A DNA stretch of 37,247 nucleotides from an uncultured Anaerolineales bacterium (lineage in GTDB: Bacteria > Chloroflexota > Anaerolineae > Anaerolineales > Villigracilaceae). The translations under genes were made by a program, and so were the position numbers. The notes beneath the pieces were generated by a model. That model made no database searches. It worked only from the letters and a program-made list of their open reading frames with translations, and had not been told where the DNA came from. How positions within the stretch are numbered: position 1 is the first letter of the stretch; each line of letters opens with the position of its first letter. Positions 1 through 7,213 of the stretch are shown piece by piece. The stretch covers positions 1 to 37,247 of the forward strand of contig CALGPL010000037.1 in assembly GCA_937960595.1 (NCBI GenBank). The letters are read 5' to 3'.

Positions 1-60
1 TTTCTCTATTAGTCAACATACTTCGCCGAAATCAAAGATTCTGTGACGTTTATCAAACCA

Positions 61-90
61 ATCTGCGTTTATCTGTGTTCATCTGTGGCC
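61..90. repeat. Three degenerate tandem 10-mers (ATCTGYG phrase)
   Basis: Positions 61-70, 71-80 and 81-90 read ATCTGCGTTT, ATCTGTGTTC and ATCTGTGGCC. This is a direct decanucleotide repetition in an AT-richer, gene-free stretch (1-131). The ATCTGCG core recurs in the inverted repeat at 32603-32696, and a similar ATCCGTG core fills the repeat array inside the HisN-like gene at 27241-27443. I infer a dispersed low-complexity element family; no function is visible. Nothing else is recognisable in 1-131. Confidence 0.6.
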
Positions 91-131
91 GAAATTAAGT
101 TACCCAATGCTCTCTTTTGGAAAAGGTTAAA

Positions 132-215
132 TCAGTTCATCGTCAGGGCAGGTGTTGTGCCACAGGCAAGGACGGTCAGTTCCAGAGCAACCAAAAAAGC
201 CAGAATTTTTCTCAT
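132..215 (-). CDS. 27-residue lipoprotein-like small peptide
   Basis: A short reading frame starts with ATG at 213-215 and stops with TGA at 132-134. It has an excellent ribosome site: AAGGAG ends five bases before the start. The peptide begins MRKILAF, continues with a hydrophobic stretch (LVALELTVLA), and then has a cysteine at residue 18 preceded by VLA, which matches a type II signal peptidase lipobox. Only nine residues follow the cysteine. In size and layout this resembles small entericidin-like lipoproteins, but I do not recognise a family. It lies downstream of the AMMECR1-domain gene on the same strand with an 85-base gap, so it could be co-transcribed. It might also be the remnant of a longer lipoprotein truncated after its signal peptide. 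The start and ribosome site are convincing; whether the product is functional is open. Confidence 0.5.
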   Translation of the reverse strand: MRKILAFLVALELTVLACGTTPALTMN

Positions 216-300
216 GCCTGCTCCTTGAAAAACGAGGCCATCGAACCCATCCTCGCCAACGCCTGAACGGCAGGCTGCCTTTTTGCTTCCGGCCAGGCGG

Positions 301-879
301 TCAGATTTCGTTCTCGTGAAATTCTTCCACCTGGTAGACCAGCACTTCCAGGTGTTTGCGGCGCCAGGTGTCGGGAGGAACCCCCATCTTGTAACACAGA
401 TTGTCGAGGAACTCGGCCTTGTCGGGAATCTTCTCCCAGACCTGAGGGAGGAAAGTGGCCCGCCGCCAGCCATCGCGCAGGATGACGCCGTCCACGCCGG
501 GGCGGAGTTTGGCCAGCAAATCGTCGGGGTCGCGGTACTCGAGCGGGACCGGCCGCGTCAGCCGCGAGACCTCGATGTGAATCTCTCCCAGTTCCTCGGG
601 GCGGACGTTGGGGAAGCGGTAATCTTCCAGGGCGGCGGCGACGGCGTGTTCGCGCACGTCTTCGGCCAGAGATTGATACGGTTCGAGGGCGCCGATGCAG
701 CCGCGCAACGCGCCGCCCTTCGTCAGGGTGACAAAAGAAGCGCCAGCGGCGCGCAGGCGGGGGGTCAGGGCGGCCGGGTCGAGGGGCGGCAGGGGCCGGC
801 CGCGCACGCCCGCCTCCAGCGACTGGCGCGCCAGTTTCAACAAATAGCGCTTTTCCTCATCGGTCAGTCGGTCGTCCAT
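301..879 (-). CDS. AMMECR1-domain protein (AmmeMemoRadiSam system protein A)
   Basis: This 192-residue protein carries the AMMECR1 family hallmark LRGCIG at residues 58-63, followed by the typical ALEPYQSLAEDV segment and the C-terminal region containing LPQVWEKIPDKAEFLDNLCYKMG. In bacteria this family is often encoded beside Memo-like and radical-SAM proteins (the AmmeMemoRadiSam set). The biochemical role is not firmly known, and neither partner is in this window. The length is normal for a single-domain member. The start at 879 is preferred over ATGs at 897-900, because those lie inside the promoter -10 hexamer and GAGG sits just before 879. It is transcribed from its own promoter, separately from the ferritin gene upstream, which ends in a terminator. 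A long overlapping frame through the ferritin gene is a shadow. Confidence 0.85.
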   Translation of the reverse strand: MDDRLTDEEKRYLLKLARQSLEAGVRGRPLPPLDPAALTPRLRAAGASFVTLTKGGALRGCIGALEPYQSLAEDVREHAVAAALEDYRFPNVRPEELGEIHIEVSRLTRPVPLEYRDPDDLLAKLRPGVDGVILRDGWRRATFLPQVWEKIPDKAEFLDNLCYKMGVPPDTWRRKHLEVLVYQVEEFHENEI

Positions 880-895
880 GTTGCCTCGCGTGTTC

Positions 896-924
896 ATCAT
901 ACAATCACTTGAAATGCAAGTCAA
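896..924 (-). promoter_or_regulatory. Sigma-70-like promoter for the AMMECR1-domain gene
   Basis: On the minus strand TTGACT (919-924) and TATGAT (896-901) are separated by exactly 17 bases. Transcription would start near 889, giving a leader of about ten bases with GAGG before the ATG at 879. Both hexamers are close to consensus. Confidence 0.75.
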
Positions 925-927
925 GTT

Positions 928-965
928 AAAACAAACGGGAGCGCTGCACCTGGCCGCGCTCCCGT
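928..965 (-). terminator. Rho-independent terminator after ferritin gene
   Basis: ACGGGAGCG at 935-943 pairs with CGCTCCCGT at 957-965 around a 13-base loop. In the minus-strand reading the stem is followed by a T-rich run (TTTGTTTT). It lies 19 bases past the ferritin stop and separates that gene from the AMMECR1-domain promoter. Confidence 0.85.
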
Positions 966-983
966 GACTCGCCGAGAATGCTC

Positions 984-1478
984 TTACTCGTCTTCGCGCT
1001 TGCCCAGACGGTGATCGAGCATCAAAACGGCTGTGCCGTGGGCTTCGATCATCTCGAGTTGGGCGACGATCTCGGCCGCGTTCTTCTCCTCTTCGACCTG
1101 CTCGGTGACGAACCACTGCAGCAGCACCTGGGCAGGATAATCCTTCTCGGCCAGGGCCAGTTCGTACAGGGCGTTGATCGAGGCGGTCACTTTGGCCTCG
1201 TGCGCCTGAACTTCCCGGAAGGCCTCCAGGCTGGACTTCCAGGTCTGCGGCGGGGCAGCGATGGCCTGCAGTTCGACCTGACCGCCGCGCTCCAGCAGGA
1301 AGTCGTAGAATTTCATGCCGTGCTCGCGCTCCTCCTCCGCCTGGACCCGCAGCCAGCGGGCGAAGCCGGGCAGGTTCTGCGCCTCGAAATGCGCCGCCAT
1401 CGAAAGGTAGAGATATGAAGAGAAGAACTCTTTGTTGATCTGGTCGTTGATCGCATCTTGCATCTTTTTGGAAACCAT
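984..1478 (-). CDS. ftnA: Bacterial non-haem ferritin
   Basis: This 164-residue four-helix ferritin would oxidise Fe(II) and store iron as a mineral core in a 24-subunit cytoplasmic shell. The ligands fall at the same positions as in E. coli FtnA: Glu17, Glu50, His53, Glu94, Gln127 and Glu130, with Glu126 and Glu129 also present. This supports a catalytically competent H-type ferritin rather than a bacterioferritin; the methionine haem ligand segment is absent. Length matches the family. A strong ribosome site (GGAGGT) precedes the ATG. The gene appears monocistronic, with its own -10 box (1513-1518) and a terminator (928-965). No Fur-like operator could be identified by eye. Confidence 0.95.
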   Translation of the reverse strand: MVSKKMQDAINDQINKEFFSSYLYLSMAAHFEAQNLPGFARWLRVQAEEEREHGMKFYDFLLERGGQVELQAIAAPPQTWKSSLEAFREVQAHEAKVTASINALYELALAEKDYPAQVLLQWFVTEQVEEEKNAAEIVAQLEMIEAHGTAVLMLDHRLGKREDE

Positions 1479-1512
1479 GTTTACCTCCGGTTGAATTCGA
1501 TATCTTCGGTCT

Positions 1513-1518
1513 ATTATA
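1513..1518 (-). promoter_or_regulatory. -10 hexamer (TATAAT) upstream of ferritin gene
   Basis: A perfect TATAAT reads on the minus strand 34 bases before the ferritin ATG. No good -35 hexamer lies at 16-18 bases, so the promoter may depend on an activator. It also sits between the ferritin gene and the end of the upstream operon at 1553. Confidence 0.5.
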
Positions 1519-1552
1519 ACGATTTTTGAAATGGGCGCGCATTAGCGTTCTG

Positions 1553-1993
1553 TTAATCTTTCAACCATCCCCACACCAGCCAGCCGACCAGCGCCACTCC
1601 CAGCAGCCAGATGAGACTCACCAGCCCGATGCCCCAGCGGCCCAACGCCTGGCGCGGACCTCCGGCCTGCGCGGCCCGGGCGCGCGCGTCTGCCATCACC
1701 CCTGGCGGGATCATCCGCACCGCCAGCCAGACGCCCAGCGGAACGAGCAGCAAATCATCCAGCGATCCCAGGACGGGGATGAAATCCGGAATCAGGTCTA
1801 TCGGGCTGAACGCATAGGCCAAGACCAGCGCCGCCCAGGCTTTGGCATACCAGGGCGTGCGCGGGTCGCGGTAGGCCAGCAAGAGAGCGGCGGTTTGGCG
1901 GGCAAGCCGGTCGGCGGCCCGGCGCAAACGCCCCGAAACCGAATCCGGCGCCTCGGCGGCGCGCTCATTCCTCATCGTCACTGCCGCCCTCAC
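1553..1993 (-). CDS. DUF1232 (YkvA-like) membrane protein
   Basis: The protein (146 residues from GTG 1993, or 140 from ATG 1975) contains the DUF1232 signature [21 protein letters not shown] followed by [16 protein letters not shown]. Two hydrophobic segments flank this, and a further transmembrane helix is near the C terminus ([19 protein letters not shown]). Family function is unknown; members are small inner-membrane proteins. The frame overlaps the end of the preceding gene (stop at 1965), which suggests translational coupling and membership of the operon that begins with the amidase at 7037. The start is uncertain because neither candidate has a clean ribosome site; only a GAGGG lies about 15 bases before 1975. 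Confidence 0.75.
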   Translation of the reverse strand: MRAAVTMRNERAAEAPDSVSGRLRRAADRLARQTAALLLAYRDPRTPWYAKAWAALVLAYAFSPIDLIPDFIPVLGSLDDLLLVPLGVWLAVRMIPPGVMADARARAAQAGGPRQALGRWGIGLVSLIWLLGVALVGWLVWGWLKD

Positions 1994-2399
1994 CGCTCAT
2001 CCCCGGCTGGTCGACGCGCAAGACCTGACCGTGCAGGTCGATCACCACCTTGAAGCCCATCATGCCGAGATAGGCACGCATCTCTTCCGGGAAGCCCACC
2101 TGAAGCAGCGTTTCGAATTGCCGGTCGAGGTTCTTCAACTGCTGGGCAAGCAGGGCTTTCGAGAAAATATCTTCGACGCCGAGCATTTTAGCGGCCTCGG
2201 CGCTGAGCAAATCCTCGTGGCCTTCGATCTGCTGACGCATCAGGTTCAGCACCTGGCGGTCCACCTGCTCGGCCGCGATGTGGCGGCGAAAGCCGGCGTC
2301 ATCCACCACGTAGCAGGGTTCGTCGCCGACGAGGGCGGTATCTACGGGGCGGTCGAATTCATCTACGATCAAACCGGCAAAGAGAGGTTGGGAGGGCAT
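1965..2399 (-). CDS. Conserved hypothetical protein, acidic tail
   Basis: This 144-residue soluble protein is not one I recognise. It has no signal peptide or membrane segment. The N-terminal half ([41 protein letters not shown]) looks like a small beta-rich unit, then a helical middle ([34 protein letters not shown]), a beta hairpin ([17 protein letters not shown]) and an acidic end (GEGGSDDEE). ATG 2399 is chosen over GTG 2405 because GAGGAG lies eight bases before the ATG but only two before the GTG. It lies between the LURP-one-like gene (32-base gap) and the overlapping DUF1232 gene, so it is probably in the same operon. The context suggests an envelope-linked role, but this is only inference. 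Confidence 0.7.
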   Translation of the reverse strand: MPSQPLFAGLIVDEFDRPVDTALVGDEPCYVVDDAGFRRHIAAEQVDRQVLNLMRQQIEGHEDLLSAEAAKMLGVEDIFSKALLAQQLKNLDRQFETLLQVGFPEEMRAYLGMMGFKVVIDLHGQVLRVDQPGMSGEGGSDDEE

Positions 2400-2431
2400 G
2401 GTCACATCTCCTCAGGGAACATGGCGGCAAG

Positions 2432-3013
2432 TCAACTCTGCTGTTTGCCCTCGATGATGGCCAGCAAGGCAGCAGCGGCAATTCCCAGACGGCGGTCGAA
2501 GCGCCCGGCCGTATCCATGCTGAAATCAACGATCATCTCATAACCGAAAAGAGTAAATTTCTGGCGCAGGTCGGCCACGCGCGTCTGGCCGAGGAGGAGA
2601 TCATAGTTTTGGGGCAAGAGGCTGCCAAGCAGGAAGCGGCGCAGGAGCGCCCGTCCGATGCGGTCTTCGCACAACAGGCCAAAGGGCTGGTCGGCGGGGT
2701 CGAGGATTTCCCATTCGTCGCGCAGCAGGGAGGCCCAGCCGCGGCGGCGCAACGCGCCGACCTTTTGGCCGCTCGGGCTGTCGAGGACGTCGTAGGCGGC
2801 GGCCCAGTCGATGATCTGGCGCGCCTGGATGAACAGCAGTTCCTGGCTCTTGCTCTCGTCGCTGTAGACGCGGATGTCCTCGCGCAGGCGGAACATCTTC
2901 TGTTCGACGAACAGCACCAGGTCGCCCTGGGGATTGTAGAAACGCAGTTTGCCGGTCAGGGCGAAGACCTGGCGCTTGAGCAAATAATGAGCATACTGAA
3001 AGACCGGGTTCAT
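2432..3013 (-). CDS. LURP-one-related / Tubby C-terminal-like protein
   Basis: This 193-residue protein has the layout of the LURP-one-related/phospholipid-scramblase-like superfamily. It starts with a short hydrophobic lead-in, then has repeated beta-hairpin units such as GKLRFYNPQGDLVLFVEQKMFRLREDIRVYSDESKSQELLFIQARQI and DVLDSPSGQKVGALRRRGWASLLRDEWEILD, and ends with a hydrophobic C-terminal helix (IAAAALLAII) typical of the Tubby-like barrel. Bacterial members are of unknown function; some are proposed to act at membranes. Its ATG overlaps the stop of the upstream L,D-transpeptidase as ATGA (3010-3013), so it is translationally coupled to the wall-remodelling genes. The assignment rests on pattern recognition, not on an alignment. 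Confidence 0.6.
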   Translation of the reverse strand: MNPVFQYAHYLLKRQVFALTGKLRFYNPQGDLVLFVEQKMFRLREDIRVYSDESKSQELLFIQARQIIDWAAAYDVLDSPSGQKVGALRRRGWASLLRDEWEILDPADQPFGLLCEDRIGRALLRRFLLGSLLPQNYDLLLGQTRVADLRQKFTLFGYEMIVDFSMDTAGRFDRRLGIAAAALLAIIEGKQQS

Positions 3014-4068
3014 CTCATCCTCCTGGAGAGCGGAGAGGCAGACCCCTCGAACACGCCCACCTGGGTGCCCTGCGCCGGGTCGAGAATGAAACGCTGCCCA
3101 GGCGGGACGGGCGGCAAGGTCCAGCGATAGATCCAGCGGGCATCGGCCGGGGTCAGGTTGATGCAGCCATGGCTGCGCGGCGCGCCGAAGTCATTATGCC
3201 AGTAGGTGCCGTGAAAAGCAACCCCATTTTCGGTAATGTAGGTGTCGAAGGGAACGCCGGGCAAGTCGAACAAGGAATCCGAGCCGTCGCCGCCGACCAT
3301 GTGGGCGGTGGGCCGCTTGTGGAAGGTGTGAAAGAGGCCTGTAGGCGTGGCAAACTCGCCCTTGCCGGTTGCCGTCCGCGCCCAGAAGACGAGCCGCTCG
3401 CCCTCGAAAGCGGCCACCACCTGGGCGTCCAGCCGCACCTCGAGGTATTTTTCTTCGGGCGGAACGTGGGGCGAGAGCGGAGCGAGTTCCTCGGCCGAAT
3501 ACAGGCGCACGAATTCGGGACGGAGGTAGTAATAGGCCGGGAAGAGATGATCGTAAGCCTTGTACCACAGCGTCCCATCGCGGCGGTCAACGACGACCTC
3601 CTCGATGTAATGCGTGCTGGCATAGTACTGGCGCTGGGCCGGGAAGGGATTGCGGTTGATCGCCCACCACGACTCGGCATAGGGGACGGTCAGTTCGCCG
3701 ACCGCGCCGCCGGCGGGGAGATCGGTCACGACGCGGTTGAGGACGTTTTCGACCGGCTGGATGCCGCCCGAATAGACGTACTGGGCCTCCCCGAGGCGGT
3801 ACCAGACCCGGTTGTAGTCGCCCGGCTCGCCCCCCCACACCTGTTGGCGGATCTCGAGCAGGGTATCAAAGCGATAGGTCCCCACCCGCTCGGACTGGAA
3901 AGACGGCTCGCGGTGGACGCGGATGCTGCTGTAGGTGACGCGTCCCAGGCGCGGGGCCGTCTCCATCCCTGCGGCGCGGCCGTCTGCCGGCCAGGCCATC
4001 CATTCCTCCAGCAAGACGGCCAGCAAGCCGGCGGCGCTCAATTTCAGGAAATCTCTACGACTCAACAT
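3010..4068 (-). CDS. Tat-exported L,D-transpeptidase (YkuD domain), copy 1
   Basis: This 352-residue protein has a twin-arginine signal (SRRDFLK at residues 3-9 before a hydrophobic core), an SH3-like region (SSIRVHREPSFQSERVGTY), a middle domain, and a C-terminal YkuD domain. The domain has the HGTYWHNDFG histidine segment and the SHGCINL motif, whose cysteine is the nucleophile for 3-3 peptidoglycan cross-links or for attaching proteins to wall peptides. It acts outside the cytoplasmic membrane. It is the last of three paralogous L,D-transpeptidase genes, starts seven bases after the stop of copy 2, and overlaps the next gene by ATGA. GAGGA lies just before the ATG. Use of Tat suggests folding before export. 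Copies 1 and 2 are closely alike along their length, implying tandem duplication. Confidence 0.9.
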   Translation of the reverse strand: MLSRRDFLKLSAAGLLAVLLEEWMAWPADGRAAGMETAPRLGRVTYSSIRVHREPSFQSERVGTYRFDTLLEIRQQVWGGEPGDYNRVWYRLGEAQYVYSGGIQPVENVLNRVVTDLPAGGAVGELTVPYAESWWAINRNPFPAQRQYYASTHYIEEVVVDRRDGTLWYKAYDHLFPAYYYLRPEFVRLYSAEELAPLSPHVPPEEKYLEVRLDAQVVAAFEGERLVFWARTATGKGEFATPTGLFHTFHKRPTAHMVGGDGSDSLFDLPGVPFDTYITENGVAFHGTYWHNDFGAPRSHGCINLTPADARWIYRWTLPPVPPGQRFILDPAQGTQVGVFEGSASPLSRRMR

Positions 4069-4075
4069 GCTTCCT

Positions 4076-5083
4076 CTACAAATAAATCTCCACCGCCGTG
4101 CCTTCCCCGGCGCGCAGGCGCTGACGCTCGGGCGGGACGACCGGCTCGGTCCACAGATACAGCCAGCGGGCGGCCTGGGGCGGCAAGTTGAGGCAGCCAT
4201 GACTACGCGGCGTCCCGTAATCATTATGCCAGTAGGTGCCGTGAAAAGACACCCCATTCTCGTTGATGTAACAGACCCACGGCACACCCGGCAGATCGTA
4301 ACCGCTGGCGGCCATGTGCCGCGAAGGGCGTTTGTAGTAAGTGGTAAAACGTCCGACCGGCGTGCGATACGATCCGCTGCGATAGCGCCAGCCGCTCGAG
4401 GTGCGCGAGACGAGGACCGGCTCCCCCTCCTGATACGCAGTGACCAGTTGCTGGCCCAGGTTCACCTCGATACGTTTGAGGTGATTGGGCACCTCGGCCG
4501 CCAGCGGCGTCAATTCAGCCGGCGGGATCAGCCGCAACGCCTCGGCCAGGACGTAGTACTCGCCGCCCCACTTGTCCTCGTACAGGCGGTACCAGGCGCG
4601 CCGTTCGCGATCGCGGTGGACATCCAGGACCCAGTGAGTGGAGGCATAGTACAAGCGATAGACGCGGGCCGCCTCTTCGGACGGCCGTCGGCGCGCTTCG
4701 GCAAAGGGGACGGTCAACTCGGCCAGTTGTCCGCCCGGCGGGATGACGCTGACCGGAAGGTTGGGGCGGTCCTCCACCGGCTGGACGCTGCCGGAGTACA
4801 CATAGCCGTCGCTGACGGCGTACCACAGGCCGTTGAAAGGGTTGGGCGGCGGCTCGTCCAGCCCTTCCACCGTCTCGCGCAAGGGGATCAGCGTGTCCGG
4901 CGGCAGGGCGGCGACCTGCGGGGCGCGGCGGCTCGGTTCGCTCCGCACAGGCAGCGGACCTTCGGCCACGCGGCCCAGGCGAAAGGACGTTTGCGCGGCG
5001 ACCGGCGCGCCGTCGGGGAGGAGCCAGGCCAGCAGACCGGCTCCGACCAGTTTGAGAAAATCGCGGCGGGTCAGGGCAGGCAT
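4076..5083 (-). CDS. Tat-exported L,D-transpeptidase (YkuD domain), copy 2
   Basis: This 335-residue paralogue of copy 1 has a TRRDFLK twin-arginine motif (residues 5-11), a hydrophobic core ending around AQTS, an SH3-like segment (GPLPVRSEPSRRAPQVAALPPDTLIPL), a middle domain, and a YkuD domain. The catalytic region reads FHGTYWHNDYGTPRSHGCLNL, so the histidine and cysteine of the family are present. The start lies two bases after the stop of the TPR-linked transpeptidase gene, with no clear Shine-Dalgarno sequence, so translation is probably coupled. Compared with copy 1 it lacks the insertion before the LPGVP segment (GGDGSDSLFDLPGVP in copy 1, AASGYDLPGVP here), which may alter the substrate cleft. 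Confidence 0.9.
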   Translation of the reverse strand: MPALTRRDFLKLVGAGLLAWLLPDGAPVAAQTSFRLGRVAEGPLPVRSEPSRRAPQVAALPPDTLIPLRETVEGLDEPPPNPFNGLWYAVSDGYVYSGSVQPVEDRPNLPVSVIPPGGQLAELTVPFAEARRRPSEEAARVYRLYYASTHWVLDVHRDRERRAWYRLYEDKWGGEYYVLAEALRLIPPAELTPLAAEVPNHLKRIEVNLGQQLVTAYQEGEPVLVSRTSSGWRYRSGSYRTPVGRFTTYYKRPSRHMAASGYDLPGVPWVCYINENGVSFHGTYWHNDYGTPRSHGCLNLPPQAARWLYLWTEPVVPPERQRLRAGEGTAVEIYL

Positions 5084-5085
5084 GG

Positions 5086-6264
5086 CTACGGGTGAACCAC
5101 CACCGGGGTCCCCACCGAGGCCCAGTCGAACAGCCAGGCGGCGTCGCCGGTGCGCATGTTGACGCAGCCGTGACTCATCGGCGTGCCGAAGTTGTTGTGC
5201 CAGTACGTCCCGTGGATTCCGTATCCCTGGTAGAAATACATGGTGTAGGGAACATTGGGCAGATAATAGCCCGGCCCAGACATGTTGGCCGAGACGTACT
5301 TGACGTAGATGCGGAATCGGCCGGTGACCGTCGGATATTGGGCGGTGCCGGTCGAGACGACGAAACTGGCCACCACCGTATCTCCCTCGTAGGCGTACAG
5401 GCGCTGGGCAGAAAGGTCAATGTCGATCCAGCGTTCGCCGCCCGCCGGGCTGTAAGACGGCAAAGCCGGGGCAGGCGTATCCGGCGTGACATAGACCAGA
5501 CCGGCCACGGCTGGGGTCTCGCTCGAGGGTTCCTGCGTCGAGGCGAGATCGGCGGGGGTTGCGGTTTCGGTAGGAAGGAGCGTTGCCGAAGGGGTCGGCG
5601 TCTCGGAGGCAGGAGGAAGGGGCGTCGGCGTGTGGGTGGCCGTGGGGCTGGGGACGAGCGTGGCCGTGGCGCTAGGAAGGAAGGTGGCAGTCGGCGAGGC
5701 GGTAGCAGTCGGCTTGACGATCTCCACGTGCGCGCCGGGCAGAGTGGGAGTAGGCAGGGGGTTGTCGAGCAGGGCCGGCGCGGCGTTGCCAGGCCAGAAG
5801 GCCCACAAAGCGGCTGCGCACAGGACAGTCGCCAGAAGCAGGGACCAGACGATCACCGGTCGGCGCGGCCGAGGGGCAGGAGAGGGCGAGGTGGGAGACG
5901 GCGCAGGCCGGCGGGGGGCGGTTGGGGAAGCCGGGACCGGTCGGGGCGGGGCGGCGGAGGGAGAGGGCCGCCCTGGCTGCGTCTCGCCGGTGGAGGCCTC
6001 CTGCCGCCGGGCCTGCTCGAGCGCCCAGGCCATGCCGCGCCGGGCGCGTTCGCTATGCGGGTTGATCTGCAGCGCCTGCTCCAGACAAGCCGCCGCCGCC
6101 CGCGGACTGGAGACCGAGGCCAGCAACAGCCAAGGCTCCTCTTCGTTCGGGGCCAGATGAATCGCCTGTTCGGCCCAGCGGCGGGCCGTCTGCCGGTCGC
6201 CGCGTTGCAGCGCCTGGCGGGCCTTTTCGATGGCTTGCTGAGCAGAATTCGGATCGGGAATCAT
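5086..6264 (-). CDS. Membrane-anchored TPR/L,D-transpeptidase, copy 3
   Basis: This 392-residue protein begins with TPR-like helices (about residues 8-80, with LAPNEEEPWLLLA and LQINPHSERARRGMAWALEQA). A Pro-rich cytoplasmic stretch, one transmembrane helix (VIVWSLLLATVLCAAALWAFW, about 137-158) and a long Thr/Pro/Ser linker follow. A C-terminal YkuD domain carries IHGTYWHNNFG and MSHGCVNM, with the nucleophilic cysteine. The TPR part would be cytoplasmic and the enzyme extracytoplasmic, so it could couple an internal partner to wall synthesis. The ATG overlaps the amidase TGA (ATGA, 6261-6264). The frame is open far upstream (to 7089), but that part is a shadow of the amidase frame and not an N-terminal extension. 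Confidence 0.9.
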   Translation of the reverse strand: MIPDPNSAQQAIEKARQALQRGDRQTARRWAEQAIHLAPNEEEPWLLLASVSSPRAAAACLEQALQINPHSERARRGMAWALEQARRQEASTGETQPGRPSPSAAPPRPVPASPTAPRRPAPSPTSPSPAPRPRRPVIVWSLLLATVLCAAALWAFWPGNAAPALLDNPLPTPTLPGAHVEIVKPTATASPTATFLPSATATLVPSPTATHTPTPLPPASETPTPSATLLPTETATPADLASTQEPSSETPAVAGLVYVTPDTPAPALPSYSPAGGERWIDIDLSAQRLYAYEGDTVVASFVVSTGTAQYPTVTGRFRIYVKYVSANMSGPGYYLPNVPYTMYFYQGYGIHGTYWHNNFGTPMSHGCVNMRTGDAAWLFDWASVGTPVVVHP

Positions 6265-7037
6265 GGCGCGGGCATCGGCTCGACGCTCTCGGTGTTCACA
6301 TAACACAGAATCCCGGCCACGATGCCGTCGGCAACCAGGTCGGGGCGTTGAGTCAGGAGATCGTAATCCATGCGCAGAAAACCGGCCTCGATGATGGCCG
6401 CCGTCGTCGAGGGATCGATCTCGTCGAAGGCGTGATACTCGGTCATGTCGATTGTGATGCTGCCCGGGTGGAAGGGCAGGCCGGTGACGCGTCCGTAGCG
6501 GTCGTACAGGCAAGCCGTCAGCCGGCTGGCCAGGTTGGGGTCGCGGCTGGAGACCGATTGGGCCACCTTGAAGCCGGTCGCGTCGTCGCCGTAATCCTCG
6601 CACGAATCGTTGTGGATAGACACCAGCGCGGCAGCCTAATACCCTTGCAGGCGCGGATCGAATTCCTGCAACAGATCCACCTGGAAGCCCTGAGCAGTCA
6701 GTTTCTGCTGAACGAGAGAAGCAACAGCCAGGTTGACATCCACCTCTGTCACTCCGTTGGGGCACACCGCCCCCGAGTCGTTGCCCCAGTGGCCGGCGAC
6801 AATGCCGATTCTGACCTGGCGCTGCGAGGTGGCCGCCAGCGGCTCGGCCGGGCCGATCGCCGGCGGCGTCAGGAGGACGCCAAGCAGATTGTCGACATCC
6901 AGGGCAATGGACTGCGGCGTGCAACAGGTGGCCATGGTCGCCAACAGGATGGCGACGCTGAACACCGTCTGCAGGATGCGAACGGTCTGGCTTCCATTGG
7001 CAGAGGGACGGGGAGGAAGGGGAGCAGCCGGTTCCAT
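6261..7037 (-). pseudogene. N-acetylmuramoyl-L-alanine amidase (Amidase_3) with in-frame TAG
   Basis: Read from ATG 7037, the frame encodes a membrane-anchored Amidase_3 enzyme that would cleave the lactyl-amide bond between MurNAc and the stem peptide. The first part has a transmembrane helix (VRILQTVFSVAILLATMATCC) and the first zinc ligands (GIVAGHWGNDSG, then VTEVDVNLAV). After LLQEFDPRLQGY a TAG (6636-6638, codon 134) interrupts. The same frame then continues with AAALVSIHNDSCEDYG, which holds the second zinc histidine, and ends with IIEAGFLRMDYDLL, the catalytic glutamate region. The canonical family text runs straight across this point, so one base change (for example CAG or AAG to TAG) explains the break. 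It may be a recent pseudogene, a sequencing or assembly error, or read-through. If inactive, downstream coupling through ATGA at 6261-6264 could also suffer. Confidence 0.8.
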
Positions 7038-7047
7038 GATTGGTGCA

Positions 7048-7077
7048 ATAGTACCCCAAATGGGTCTCAAATAGCAA
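7048..7077 (-). promoter_or_regulatory. Promoter of the amidase/L,D-transpeptidase operon
   Basis: TTGCTA (7072-7077) and TACTAT (7048-7053) on the minus strand are 18 bases apart. The -10 ends ten bases before the amidase ATG at 7037, and no Shine-Dalgarno sequence is present, so the leader would be about three bases or absent. Confidence 0.55.
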
Positions 7078-7176
7078 GGTTTTTGGCAAGGGGTTTGGCT
7101 TCCCCCTGCCGGCCAGTTCGGCTCACAGACATCCCTTTCCTCGGCCCCCAGACTGCCCTGCCGGGCATGTTCGGGC

Positions 7177-7182
7177 TATAAT
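7177..7182 (+). promoter_or_regulatory. -10 hexamer (TATAAT) of the phosphoesterase operon
   Basis: A perfect TATAAT lies 31 bases before ATG 7214. The -35 region (near 7154-7159, TGCCCT) is a poor match. A start near 7189 would give a 25-base leader containing the AGGAGG ribosome site at 7202-7207. Confidence 0.55.
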
Positions 7183-7213
7183 TATGAGGAGAGAACGCAA
7201 CAGGAGGCAGAAT

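Noticed and set aside
301-1542. 413-residue minus-strand frame covering the AMMECR1-domain gene and the ferritin gene
   Set aside because: The upstream part is ferritin read out of frame. A terminator (928-965) and promoter (896-924) lie inside it, and the AMMECR1-domain start is 879.
5086-7089. One 667-residue open frame that would fuse an N-terminal region to the TPR/L,D-transpeptidase
   Set aside because: The part upstream of 6264 is a low-complexity Arg/Pro-rich shadow of the amidase frame. The real start is ATG 6264, coupled to the amidase stop as ATGA.
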